DNA from: Paraburkholderia nodosa DSM 21604
GTDB taxonomy: Bacteria; Pseudomonadota; Gammaproteobacteria; Burkholderiales; Burkholderiaceae
NCBI RefSeq assembly: GCF_000519185.1
Contig: NZ_JAFA01000009.1
Span: 271,922-335,921 of the forward strand
Length of the DNA: 64,000 nucleotides
Reading direction: 5' to 3'
In this document: positions 8,744 through 17,854 of the stretch, piece by piece
Layout of the letters: each line of letters begins with the position of its first letter
How positions within the stretch are numbered: the first letter of the stretch is position 1
Notes under the pieces: generated by a model
Seen by the model: only the letters and a program-made list of their open reading frames with translations
Databases searched by the model: none
What the model was told of the DNA's origin: nothing
Made by a program: the position numbers and the translations under genes

Positions 8744-9652
8744 TCACGCCGCCGTCTGCGTCTCCGCCTGCTCGAACAGCCAGCGCGTGAACAAACGCGC
8801 CGCCTGGTTCTGCGCGCGGTCGTTGGGCGAGATCACGTAGTAGCCGCCGCCATGGCTCGCCGAGCATTCGCCCACGCGCACGAGCAACCCATCTTCGATG
8901 CATGCGTCGATCATGTAGCGCCAGCCGAGCGCCACGCCCTGGCCGAGTATGGCGAGCTGCACGAGCTGCGGATAGTGGTTGATCGTGATGCCCTGCGGGG
9001 TCTTCGGCATCGTCACGCCGTTCAGGTCGAACCATTCGGGCCACGACATCCACTGGCGCTGGCCGTCTTCGAGAAGCAGCAACGTTTCGCCCGCCAGATC
9101 CGCAGGCGCGAGCGCGCGTCCCGCGAGATAGCCGGGCGAGCACACAGGAAACACCTCTTCGTTGAAGAGGCGGCGCGCGGTGAAATGCGCGGGCGCCTGC
9201 TGGCGCACGTAATACACGCCAACGTCGAACTCCGCGGGCGACATCGTGGCGAGCCCGTCACGCACGATCAGGCGCAGTTTGATGTTCGGATACGCCGCGC
9301 GGAGTGCCGGCAGGCGCGGCGTGAGCCAGAGCACCGCCACGCCCGACGAGCACGCAATGGTCAGTTCGAGTTCGCCGTAGTGCTTCATTACGTCGAAGGT
9401 GGCTTCGGCACATTGTGTGAGGAGCCGTTGCACCTGCCCCGCATATTGTTCGCCCGCTATCGTGAGGCGCAACGAGCGGTGCTCGCGCACGAACAGCGAG
9501 CGGCCGAGAAACTCTTCGAGTTGCTGGATCTGGCGGCTGATCGCGCTTTGCGTGAGGTGCAGTTCGGCGGCCGCGCGCGTGAAGCTGCCGTGACGCACGG
9601 CGGCTTCGAACGCGACGAGGCAGGGCAGCGGAGGCAGAGGCGTGATGCGCAT
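8744..9652 (-). CDS. LysR-family transcriptional regulator (GcvA-like)
   Basis: 302 residues. N-terminal winged helix-turn-helix at about residues 8-65 (PPLPCLVAFEAAVRHGSFTR, AAAELHLTQSAISRQIQQLE), then a periplasmic-binding-protein-like effector domain from about residue 90. The PLPPLPCLVAFEAA opening is typical of the GcvA-like subgroup. The ATG at 9652 was chosen since the open frame upstream of it has no regulator-like sequence. It is 153 bases from the P-type ATPase gene in the opposite direction, and upstream of the MHS transporter and amidohydrolase on the same strand, which are its most likely targets. Confidence 0.87.
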   Translation of the reverse strand: MRITPLPPLPCLVAFEAAVRHGSFTRAAAELHLTQSAISRQIQQLEEFLGRSLFVREHRSLRLTIAGEQYAGQVQRLLTQCAEATFDVMKHYGELELTIACSSGVAVLWLTPRLPALRAAYPNIKLRLIVRDGLATMSPAEFDVGVYYVRQQAPAHFTARRLFNEEVFPVCSPGYLAGRALAPADLAGETLLLLEDGQRQWMSWPEWFDLNGVTMPKTPQGITINHYPQLVQLAILGQGVALGWRYMIDACIEDGLLVRVGECSASHGGGYYVISPNDRAQNQAARLFTRWLFEQAETQTAA

Positions 9653-9805
9653 GGAATGACTCGGGCGGGTCGTGGCAGGGAGATGTTGCCATACATCCCA
9701 CAGCGGCAGCCTCGAACAAAAACTTCGCGTGCACCAGGTTGCGCGTGCCTGCTGCGAAAAAAACTTACTATTGCGTTGAATCTCTGCGCAACCAAGGGGG
9801 CGAAG

Positions 9806-12580
9806 ATGAGTTCTGCCGGGAGTGCGGCAAGCGGTGCGGGCGCAGTGCAGTGGCACGCCATGCCCGCCGCCGAGATCGAGCGCCAGCTCAAAGTGAATCC
9901 GTCGCAAGGGCTCGATGTGGCGGACGCCGCGCAGCGCCTCGGCACCCATGGGGCGAACGTACTGCCCCAGGGCAAGAAAAGCGGCCCCTTCGTGCGGTTC
10001 CTTGCCCAGTTCAACAACGTGCTCATCTACGTGCTGCTCGCGGCGGGCTTCATCAAGCTGATGCTGAGCCTGTGGCTCGACGCCTCGATCATCTTCGCGG
10101 TGGTCATCCTCAACTCGCTGCTGGGCTTCCTGCAGGAAGGGCGCGCCGAGAAAGCGCTCGACTCGATTCGCAACATGCTCTCCGCGGAAGCGCGCGTGCT
10201 GCGCGCCGGCGAGGTACGCCTCGTCCCCGCCGACGAGGTCGTGCCCGGCGACATCGTGCTGCTGGAGTCGGGCGACAAGATCCCCGCGGACATCCGTCTC
10301 GTGGAGGCGCGGAACCTGCGCACGGAAGAGGCGGCGCTCACGGGCGAATCCGTGCCTGCGGAGAAGAACACCGGCGCGGTGCCGGCGCAAGCCACCGTGG
10401 GCGATCGCGAGAATATGGCCTTTTCCGGCACGATGGTCCTCTCGGGCCGCGCAACCGGCATCGTCGTGGCGACAGGCAGCCAGACGGAGCTTGGCCGCAT
10501 CAACCAGATGCTGGCCGAGGTCAGCGCGCTGGAGACGCCGCTGCTACGCCAGATCAAGAAGTTTGGATACGTCATCACGATCGCCATCGGCATCATTAGC
10601 GTGCTGCTCTTCGCATGGGGCCACTGGCTCGGCCACATGACCTTCATCCAGTTGTTCCAGGCCGTGGTGGGCATCGCGGTCTCGGTGATCCCGGAAGGCC
10701 TGCCGGCGCTCATCACCATCACGCTCGCCATCGGCGTGCAGCGCATGGCGAAGCGCAACGCCATCATCCGCCGCCTGCCCGCGGTCGAGACGCTGGGTTC
10801 CGTCTCGCGCATCTGCTCGGACAAGACCGGCACGCTCACGCTCATGGAGATGATGGTGACCTCGGTCGTGACGGCGGACGCGCCCTATGAAGTGACCGGC
10901 GACGGCTACGCGCCCGAAGGCGACGTCCGCGCGGGCGGCAAGGCGCTCGGCGCCGCCCCGCCGGAAGTGCTCACGCTCATGGGCCGCGTATCCATCCTGT
11001 GCAACGACGCCGGCCTCTTCGAAGAAGACGGCAAATGGAAGGTGGAAGGCGACCCGACCGAGGGCGCGCTCTACCCGTTCGCCGGCAAACTCGGCATGGA
11101 CCGCGGCGCGGAAGCCGCCGCCGCGCCGCGCATCGACGGCATTCCCTTCGAGTCCGAACACAAGTTCATGGCCACGCTGAACCGTTCAGCGCAAGGCGAG
11201 ATGCTGCTCGTGAAGGGCGCGCCGGAAGTGATCATCGAAAATTGCGACCGCCAGCAAACGGCGAGCGGCCCCGCGCCGCTCGAGCGCGAGCGCTTTGCGC
11301 GCGAAGGCGAGCGGCTCGCCTCGCAGGGCGAACGCGTGCTGGCGCTGGCCTGGCTGCCCGACCCCGGCCTCGAAGTGGGCAACCTCGGCCCGCAGGACCT
11401 GCCGAAGACGCTCGTGCTGCTCGGTCTCGTGGGCCTCATGGACCCGCCGCGCAAGGAGGCGATCGATGCGGTGCGCGAATGCCACGGCGGCGGTATCCGC
11501 GTGACGATGATCACGGGCGACCACAAGGTCACGGCCGCCGCGATTGCGGGCATGCTCGGCATCGGCGACGGCAGGACGGCCGTGGCCGGCACCGAGATCG
11601 AGGCGATGAACGACGCCGCGCTGCAGGAATGCGTGCGTGACGTGGATGTGTTCGCGCGCGCGAGCCCCGAGCACAAGCTGCGGCTCGTGAAGGCGATCCA
11701 GGCCAACCGGCAGGTGGTCGCCATGACGGGCGACGGCGTGAACGATGCGCCCGCGCTCAAGAAGGCCGACATCGGCGTGGCGATGGGCATCAAGGGCACG
11801 GAAGTCACGAAGGAAGCCGCGGGCATGATCCTCGCCGACGACAATTTCGCCTCGATCTCGGCGGCGGTGAAGGAGGGGCGCACGGTCTACAACAACATCG
11901 AAAAGGCCATGCTCTTCATGCTGCCCACCAATATCGCCCAGGGCGCCGTGATTGCCATCGCAATCCTGTTCGGCTTCGTGCTGCCGATCACCGCGCCGCA
12001 GGTGCTGTGGGTGAACATGGTCACGTCCGTCGCGCTCGGCCTCGTCATTTCCTTCGAGCCTCACGAGGACGACGTGATGCAGCGCCCGCCGCGCTCGATC
12101 GACCGTCCTATCGTCACACCATTCGGCGTGTGGCGCATTCTCTTTGTTGGCGCCACGCTCGTGCTCTATACGCTCGCCGCATTCTTCTGGATGAAGTCGC
12201 AGGGTGTGTCCAACTCAATGGCGCGCACGGCCGCGGTCAACGCCATCACGCTGGGACAGGTCTTCTATCTGCTCAACAGCCGCTCGCTGATCAATTCGGC
12301 CCTATCGGTGCGCGCACACATGGGCAACCCGTATCTCTGGTACGGCATCGGCGCCGTCATCGTGCTGCAGATCCTGTTCACCTATACGCTGCCCTTTCAC
12401 GCCGTGTTCGATACCGAGTCCCTGCCGCTCTCGGCCTGGCTCTGGCTCGTGGCGGGCGCGATCCTGTTCTTCCTCGTGGTGGAGCTGGAGAAGCTCGTCA
12501 TTCGCTCGATACCCGCGCTGAAAAAATCCGTGAGCCCGCAACAGCGCGGCGCGGCCACGAGGCAGTACCATGACGCGTAG
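9806..12580 (+). CDS. P-type cation-transporting ATPase (P2 type)
   Basis: 924 residues with all hallmark motifs: actuator loop LTGES (179-182), membrane motif VIPEGLPALITITLAIG, phosphorylation site SDKTGTLT with Asp339, and hinge TGDGVNDAPALKKADIGVAMG (641 onward). The PEGLP membrane motif and full-length C-terminal six-segment domain place it with P2A/P2-type pumps (Ca2+ or Mg2+/Mn2+/Na+-type), not heavy-metal P1B pumps; no N-terminal CxxC metal-binding domain is present. ATG with AAGGGGG 5 bases upstream. Followed after 39 bases by a Na/Pi cotransporter gene, which suggests linked ion and phosphate handling. The transported ion cannot be fixed by eye. Confidence 0.93.
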   Translation: MSSAGSAASGAGAVQWHAMPAAEIERQLKVNPSQGLDVADAAQRLGTHGANVLPQGKKSGPFVRFLAQFNNVLIYVLLAAGFIKLMLSLWLDASIIFAVVILNSLLGFLQEGRAEKALDSIRNMLSAEARVLRAGEVRLVPADEVVPGDIVLLESGDKIPADIRLVEARNLRTEEAALTGESVPAEKNTGAVPAQATVGDRENMAFSGTMVLSGRATGIVVATGSQTELGRINQMLAEVSALETPLLRQIKKFGYVITIAIGIISVLLFAWGHWLGHMTFIQLFQAVVGIAVSVIPEGLPALITITLAIGVQRMAKRNAIIRRLPAVETLGSVSRICSDKTGTLTLMEMMVTSVVTADAPYEVTGDGYAPEGDVRAGGKALGAAPPEVLTLMGRVSILCNDAGLFEEDGKWKVEGDPTEGALYPFAGKLGMDRGAEAAAAPRIDGIPFESEHKFMATLNRSAQGEMLLVKGAPEVIIENCDRQQTASGPAPLERERFAREGERLASQGERVLALAWLPDPGLEVGNLGPQDLPKTLVLLGLVGLMDPPRKEAIDAVRECHGGGIRVTMITGDHKVTAAAIAGMLGIGDGRTAVAGTEIEAMNDAALQECVRDVDVFARASPEHKLRLVKAIQANRQVVAMTGDGVNDAPALKKADIGVAMGIKGTEVTKEAAGMILADDNFASISAAVKEGRTVYNNIEKAMLFMLPTNIAQGAVIAIAILFGFVLPITAPQVLWVNMVTSVALGLVISFEPHEDDVMQRPPRSIDRPIVTPFGVWRILFVGATLVLYTLAAFFWMKSQGVSNSMARTAAVNAITLGQVFYLLNSRSLINSALSVRAHMGNPYLWYGIGAVIVLQILFTYTLPFHAVFDTESLPLSAWLWLVAGAILFFLVVELEKLVIRSIPALKKSVSPQQRGAATRQYHDA

Positions 12581-12619
12581 AATCGTTTCGTCCCGACTTA
12601 AGAGCGAGGGCCCAATGCC

Positions 12620-14362
12620 ATGTTGCCTGGTGCGAACCTGAACCTGGTCGAAGTGACCGGATTGCTGGTGGGCGGGCTCGCCCTGTTCCTGTTCGGGCTG
12701 GATCTCATGACAGGGGCGCTCAAAACGATTGCCGGCGCGCGCCTGCAATCGCTGCTGGGTTCGCTCACCGCCAACCGGTTTCGGGGCGTGCTGGCGGGCG
12801 CGGGCATCACGGCGCTGCTGAATTCGTCGACCATCACCACGGTGCTGCTGGTGGGCTTCGTTTCCGCGCGGCTCATGACGCTGCTGCAGTCCGTCCCGAT
12901 GATCATGGGCGCCAATATCGGCTCGACGCTCACCGCGCAGATCATCGCGTTCAATATCTCCGCGCTCACGCCGTTCATGCTCGGCGGCGGCTTCCTGCTC
13001 TATGGCTTCGCGAAACGCGAAACGCTGCGCGAGCTGGGCGGCGCGCTGCTCGGCCTCGGCCTGCTGTTTCTCGGCATCGAGATGATGGGCAACGCGACCC
13101 GTCCGCTGCGCGATTACCAGCCGTTCATCGACGCGATGCAGAACATGCGCAATCCGCTCATCGGCATCGTGATCGGCGCGGTGTTCACGGCCGTCGTGCA
13201 AAGCTCGGCGGCCACGCTCGCGATCGTGATTGCGCTTGGCAGCCAGGGGCTGATTCCCCTCGAATCGGGCATTGCGCTGATACTCGGCGCCAATGTAGGC
13301 ACCTGTGGCACGGCGCTGCTCGCTTCAATCGGCAAATCGGCGGAGGCGGCGCAAGTCGGTATCGTCCACCTGATCTTCAACGTGCTTGGCGTGCTGTTCT
13401 TCGCCTTCGTGATTCCCCAGTTCGCCGATTTCGTACGCATGATCTCGCCTTCCGCGCCCGAGCTGACCGGCGCTGCGCGCCTCGCAGCGGAAACGCCGCG
13501 CCAGGCCGCCAATGCACATACGGTGTTCAGCGTGTTCAGTACCTTCGTGCTGATCTGGTTCACCGGGCCCATTGCGAAGCTCGCCGAACGCCTGGCCCCG
13601 GCGCGCCGCGAAGGGTGGCAGGACCCCGGCGTGCCGCGTTACCTCGATGAAACGCTGGTCGAAATGCCGGCGCTCGCCATTGCCCGCGTGCAACTCGAAC
13701 TGGCTTCGCTCGGCAAGCTCGTGCAGATTCTCGTCGAGCATAGCGCCACGCTCCTGGTCGAAAGCTCCACGCAGGCGCTTTCCACGGTGACGAACGAGGA
13801 CAAGGCGGCGGACTCGCTCAGCACCGCCATTCTCACCTATATCGGCAAGCTCTCCGACGCCGTGCATAGCGACGACGAAGGCCGGCAACTGGTGGATCTC
13901 GCGCGGATTGCGACCTGCCTCGACGCCATCCGCGAAGTGGCCACCACGAGCATGCTCGCGCTGAGCCAGAGGCGCGCCGCGCAAAGCGCGGACGTGACCG
14001 TGTTGGCGAACAACCCCGAGCTGGTGCAATTCGCCAGGTCCGTCATCGAGCGTTTCACGCTTGCCGTGCAGATGATCGCGCACCCGGAGGCCGACGTCGT
14101 GACGGGCATCGTCAACGCCAAGCCGGAAATCGAAGCCCAGTCCGACTCGGCGCGTCAGCACATCATGTCCGCGCTGCAGTTGCGCAACGAGAGCGCGGCG
14201 TTCCTTTTCCGCTTCGCCAACGACGTGATCGAGCAGTTGAACGAGGTGGCGCGGCTCTCCCGCGCCATCGCCAAGGCCACGCGGTGGCTGCACGACGTGA
14301 AAGTGCTGGAGCCTGAAAGCACAGAGGCCGTGGCCGAGACCGAGGCAGAAGCTCAGGCGTGA
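12620..14362 (+). CDS. Na/Pi cotransporter family protein (NptA/YjbB-like)
   Basis: 580 residues. The N-terminal half holds two inverted Na/Pi repeats with the characteristic serine motifs NSSTITTVLLVGFV (about residue 69) and QSSAATLAIVIALGSQG (about residue 194) in membrane segments. The C-terminal 230 residues are mostly helical and correspond to a PhoU-like domain. Proteins of this kind move phosphate, often outward, coupled to sodium. Located directly after the P-type ATPase gene on the same strand, probably co-transcribed. Confidence 0.9.
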   Translation: MLPGANLNLVEVTGLLVGGLALFLFGLDLMTGALKTIAGARLQSLLGSLTANRFRGVLAGAGITALLNSSTITTVLLVGFVSARLMTLLQSVPMIMGANIGSTLTAQIIAFNISALTPFMLGGGFLLYGFAKRETLRELGGALLGLGLLFLGIEMMGNATRPLRDYQPFIDAMQNMRNPLIGIVIGAVFTAVVQSSAATLAIVIALGSQGLIPLESGIALILGANVGTCGTALLASIGKSAEAAQVGIVHLIFNVLGVLFFAFVIPQFADFVRMISPSAPELTGAARLAAETPRQAANAHTVFSVFSTFVLIWFTGPIAKLAERLAPARREGWQDPGVPRYLDETLVEMPALAIARVQLELASLGKLVQILVEHSATLLVESSTQALSTVTNEDKAADSLSTAILTYIGKLSDAVHSDDEGRQLVDLARIATCLDAIREVATTSMLALSQRRAAQSADVTVLANNPELVQFARSVIERFTLAVQMIAHPEADVVTGIVNAKPEIEAQSDSARQHIMSALQLRNESAAFLFRFANDVIEQLNEVARLSRAIAKATRWLHDVKVLEPESTEAVAETEAEAQA

Positions 14363-14393
14363 AGACGCGGCGCGCGCAGGCTGCGCGTGGCCT

Positions 14394-15914
14394 TCAACGC
14401 GTAGCGCCCGAGGTCAGCGCGTGAGGAGCGCTCGTGGGCACCGCTTCGAGAAAGCCGCGCCCCATCTCCGCCTCGAAACGCGAAGCGCTCCCCTCCCAGA
14501 CGATGCGCGCATGTTCCAGCACATAAACGCGATCCGCGTGCGGCAGGGCGAAGCGAACGTTCTGCTCGCCCAGCAGCACGGTAATGGGCGTGGACTGCTG
14601 CAGCGCATCCAGCGCCTTCGAAAGCTGTTCGAGGATCACGGGTGCGAGCCCGAGCGTCGGCTCGTCGAGTATCAGCAGCCTGGGCTGGGGCATGAGCGCA
14701 CGCGCAATGGCCAGCATTTGCTGCTCGCCGCCCGAGAGCGTGCGCGCGGTTTGGCGCTGGCGCGACTTGAGGATGGGAAAGAGGTCGAAGAGCCATATGA
14801 GCTGCTTTTTGCGCACCTCGTCGGAGAGATGATAGCCGCCGAGTTCGAGATTCTCGCGCACCGTCATGTCGCCGAACAGTTCGCGCGTTTCCGGGCATTG
14901 CACGAGGCCCGCGCGCGACACGGCCGCCCCGCTCATGCCCTTCAGGTCGCGCCCGTCGAAGCGGATCGTCCCCTTGTACGGCAGCAGGCCGGAAAGAGCG
15001 TTGAACAGCGTGGTCTTGCCCGCGCCGTTGAGGCCGACCACCGAAACGAACTCGCCCTCGCGAACGTGCAGGCTCACGCCGTCGAGCGCGCATGCCTTGC
15101 CGTACAGCACGCGCAGGTCGGAGACCTCGAGGATGTCGCGCTTCGCCTCGCCCGCAAAGCTGGAGCGCTGACGCAACTCCAGCTTGCCGCCCAGATACAC
15201 GCGGCGGACCGTTTCGTTTTGCATCACTTCTTCAGCCGTGCCTTCGGCAACGTGCTCGCCAAGGTACATGGCGAGCACCCGGTCGGCGAGCGCTGAAAGG
15301 CTCTTGACGTTGTGATCGACCAGCAGCACCGCGCGGCCCTCCGCGCGAAAACCGCGAATCAGTTCGGAGAATGCCTCCGATTCGGCAACCGTGAGTCCTG
15401 CGAAGGGTTCGTCGACGAGCACGACCTGCGGGTCGCGCGCAATCGCCTTCGCCATTTCCATGCGGCGCAGGTCCGCGAACGGCAGCGTAGCGGGATGCCG
15501 GTGCATGACGCCGGCCAGACCCACGCGAGCGGCAATTTCCTGCGCGCGCTGATGCACATGCGGCTCTGCCGCGAGCTTGACGAGCGAGTCCGGCAGCAGC
15601 GCGAGCTTGATGTGCTCCAGCACCGTTTGCCGATGCAGCGGGCGCGAATGCTGGAACACGATGCCCACGCCCGCGCGCGCGATGCGGTGCGGCGCCCAGC
15701 CGGCCATCTCCACGCCGTTCACCTTGACCGAGCCCGCGTTGGGCCGCTCGATGCCCATAATGAGCTTCATCACGGTCGACTTGCCGGACCCGTTGGGTCC
15801 GATCAGGCCCAGGATCTCGCCGGGCCGGATGTCGAAGCCAATGTCCTTCACCGCGACCAGACCGCCAAAGCGCTTGGTCAGCCCGCGCACCGAGAGCAGC
15901 GGCGTGTCGTTCAT
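14394..15914 (-). CDS. Fused LivG-LivF-type ABC transporter ATP-binding protein
   Basis: A single 506-residue frame with two complete ATPase domains, normally separate LivG and LivF. Domain 1: Walker A GPNGSGKST (39-47), Walker B VVLVDEP (165-170). Domain 2: Walker A GLNGAGKTT (294-302), signature LSGGEQQ (393-399), Walker B LLILDEPTLGL (414-424). Domain 1 has an atypical signature, LPFADLRR (144-151), where LivG proteins usually have LSYGQQRR. The start overlaps the permease stop by four bases (ATGA). With genes up to 19123 it forms a complete branched-chain amino acid-type importer; the hydrophobic substrate is not known. Confidence 0.92.
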   Translation of the reverse strand: MNDTPLLSVRGLTKRFGGLVAVKDIGFDIRPGEILGLIGPNGSGKSTVMKLIMGIERPNAGSVKVNGVEMAGWAPHRIARAGVGIVFQHSRPLHRQTVLEHIKLALLPDSLVKLAAEPHVHQRAQEIAARVGLAGVMHRHPATLPFADLRRMEMAKAIARDPQVVLVDEPFAGLTVAESEAFSELIRGFRAEGRAVLLVDHNVKSLSALADRVLAMYLGEHVAEGTAEEVMQNETVRRVYLGGKLELRQRSSFAGEAKRDILEVSDLRVLYGKACALDGVSLHVREGEFVSVVGLNGAGKTTLFNALSGLLPYKGTIRFDGRDLKGMSGAAVSRAGLVQCPETRELFGDMTVRENLELGGYHLSDEVRKKQLIWLFDLFPILKSRQRQTARTLSGGEQQMLAIARALMPQPRLLILDEPTLGLAPVILEQLSKALDALQQSTPITVLLGEQNVRFALPHADRVYVLEHARIVWEGSASRFEAEMGRGFLEAVPTSAPHALTSGATR

Positions 15915-16837
15915 TGGCGTTCCCTCGTCCGCAGCAAGTTGCCGAGCAGGCCGTCCGGAAAGAACAGCAGCGCCGCGAGCGCCACGGCCGCGACGACGAA
16001 CGTATTGAGCTGGCCGAGCGGGCGCAGGAACTCGCCGGCCACGATCAGGAAGATCGATCCGAGCACGGCGCCGAGTATCGTGCGGCGCCCGCCGAGTACG
16101 GCCGCGATGATGATTTGCACCCCTACGCTCAAGTCCACCACCGTGCTCACCGAAGCCGTGCCTTGATAGAACACGAGCATCGCGCCCGCCACGCCCGAAA
16201 ACACGGCGCTGATGCAAAAGGCCACGAGCTTGTGCCGCGTGACGTTGAAGCCCAGCGCCTGCGCACCGGTGGCGTCCTGGCCGCTGGCCTGCAAGATGAG
16301 GCCGATCGCCGAGCGCGAGAGGCCGAACAGCAGGATTGCGCAAACCACCAGAAACGCCAGCGCGATCCAGTAGTTATTGTTGGCATCGACGGACATCACG
16401 TCGGGCACCATCATGCCGATCTCGCCGCCCGTCACGCCAGCGAAAATCACGATGGCGTTCTGCAGCAGCAACACGGCCACGAGCGTGACGAGGCCGAAGT
16501 ACGGGCCGCGCAGCCGCAGCGCGGGCACCGCGAGCAGCAGGCCGCCCACCAGCGCGACGACGCCGCCCGCAATCACGCAAACCGGAATCGGCAGACCCCA
16601 ATGGGCGTCGATGATCGCCGCCGAATAGGCGCCGAGGCCAATCAGGAACGTCGGGCCGAAATTCACCTCGCCGGCAAAGCCGAACAGCAGATCCCACGAC
16701 ATCGCGAACACGCCGAAGTAATACGCGACCGTGAGCACGCCGAGGATATAGCCCGACATCCACCACGGCAGCATGGCCGCCGCTACGACGAGCAATGCCG
16801 CCACCCATATCCCACGCGAACGAAGAAGACCGGACAT
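15911..16837 (-). CDS. Branched-chain-type ABC transporter permease (LivM-like)
   Basis: 308 residues with about 8-10 membrane segments and the LivM-typical stretch SWDLLFGFAGEVNFGPTFLIGLGAY and the cytoplasmic coupling region (SAIGLILQASGQDATGAQALGFNV). The ATG at 16837 was chosen because the sequence upstream of it is charged and unlike a permease. It follows the LivH-like gene by 23 bases and overlaps the fused ATPase gene by four. Confidence 0.9.
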   Translation of the reverse strand: MSGLLRSRGIWVAALLVVAAAMLPWWMSGYILGVLTVAYYFGVFAMSWDLLFGFAGEVNFGPTFLIGLGAYSAAIIDAHWGLPIPVCVIAGGVVALVGGLLLAVPALRLRGPYFGLVTLVAVLLLQNAIVIFAGVTGGEIGMMVPDVMSVDANNNYWIALAFLVVCAILLFGLSRSAIGLILQASGQDATGAQALGFNVTRHKLVAFCISAVFSGVAGAMLVFYQGTASVSTVVDLSVGVQIIIAAVLGGRRTILGAVLGSIFLIVAGEFLRPLGQLNTFVVAAVALAALLFFPDGLLGNLLRTRERQ

Positions 16838-16860
16838 GTCGATGTGCTCCCTTCGCTCGG

Positions 16861-17736
16861 TTAGCGACGGCCCAGGAAGCCCTGGGGCCGCACATACACG
16901 ACGAGCACCAGCAGCAGCAGCGCGGGCAGCGGCCGCAGCGTCGGCGCAACGAGATACGCGGTGACGGTCTCCAGATAGCCGACCACATACGCGGCCATCA
17001 ACGACCCGGAAACACTGCCGAGTCCGCCCAGCACGACGATGGAGAACGCGCTCGCCGTGAGCTGTCCGGCATTGTTCGTACTCACGCCGAGGAACGACGC
17101 CAGCAGCACGCCCGCAATGCCCGCCAGCACGCCGTAGATGGTCCACGCGAGCAGATAGATGCGCGAGAGTTCGAAGCCGAGCAGCGTGAGGCCGCGCGGA
17201 TTCATCGAGGCCGCGAGCAGCGCCTTGCCCGCGCGCGTGCGATTCACGAAGAGCCACAGGAGGCCGATCACTGCCCAGCAAACCACGGCGATCATGATCT
17301 CGTTGAACGGCACGCGCACGCTGCCGATCATCGCCACGCCGCTGATGAGCGGGCGCATCGTCACGGGGTTGTCGGTGAAGAGCCAGGCCATGCCCTGCTG
17401 GATCATGATGCCCCACAGCAAGGTGCCGGTGAGCACGAAGATTTCCTTCTCTTCGGCCGGAATCGCGGCGGAACGCTGGATAGGCCGCACCACCATCAGA
17501 TAGGTGACATAAGCCGTGACGAGACCGGCGACCACGCCAAGCAGCGTGCCGAGGTAGGTGCCGAGGCCCGCTTCGCCCGCGAGCATCCAGCCCATCAGCG
17601 CCGCGACGAGCATCACGCCGCCGTGCGCGAGATTCAATATGCCGGAGACGCCGAAAATCAGCGTGAAGCCGATGGCGCCGAGCGCGTAGAGCGAGCTGAT
17701 GGCAAAGCCGTCGATGAGGATCTGCAGGAGCAGCAT
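16861..17736 (-). CDS. Branched-chain-type ABC transporter permease (LivH-like)
   Basis: 291 residues beginning MLLLQILIDGFAISSLYALGA with IGFTLIFGVSGILNLAHGG, the classic LivH opening, and ending VVYVRPQGFLGRR. The ATG at 17736, preceded by GAAAGG, was preferred over an upstream in-frame start at 17772 that would add 12 polar residues. Partner of the LivM-like protein in the membrane part of the importer. Confidence 0.9.
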   Translation of the reverse strand: MLLLQILIDGFAISSLYALGAIGFTLIFGVSGILNLAHGGVMLVAALMGWMLAGEAGLGTYLGTLLGVVAGLVTAYVTYLMVVRPIQRSAAIPAEEKEIFVLTGTLLWGIMIQQGMAWLFTDNPVTMRPLISGVAMIGSVRVPFNEIMIAVVCWAVIGLLWLFVNRTRAGKALLAASMNPRGLTLLGFELSRIYLLAWTIYGVLAGIAGVLLASFLGVSTNNAGQLTASAFSIVVLGGLGSVSGSLMAAYVVGYLETVTAYLVAPTLRPLPALLLLVLVVYVRPQGFLGRR

Positions 17737-17772
17737 GTCCGGCCTTTCATGTGGGTTGGTCTGTCGCAACAT

Positions 17773-17813
17773 GCGCCGTGCGGCCCATCGTCAAACGAAG
17801 GGCCGCACGGCGC
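17773..17813. terminator. Hairpin between the binding-protein and permease genes of the liv-type operon
   Basis: Perfect 14-bp arms GCGCCGTGCGGCCC (17773-17786) and its reverse complement (17800-17813) around a 13-base loop, 41 bases after the binding-protein stop. No T-run follows in the minus direction. Such hairpins often protect the upstream message or attenuate, giving more binding protein than permease. Confidence 0.6.
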
Positions 17814-17854
17814 GACGCACTACGACCAGGGCCTGTTATTAGTGTGAACAGGCG

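Noticed and set aside
8693..9805. N-terminal extension of the P-type ATPase frame by 371 codons
   Set aside because: This part is antisense to the LysR gene and looks non-coding; the ATPase has its own ATG and ribosome site at 9806.
15915..16343. Longer version of the fused ATPase starting inside the permease gene
   Set aside because: The extra 143 codons overlap the LivM-like gene in another frame; the ATGA junction at 15911-15914 gives a natural start.
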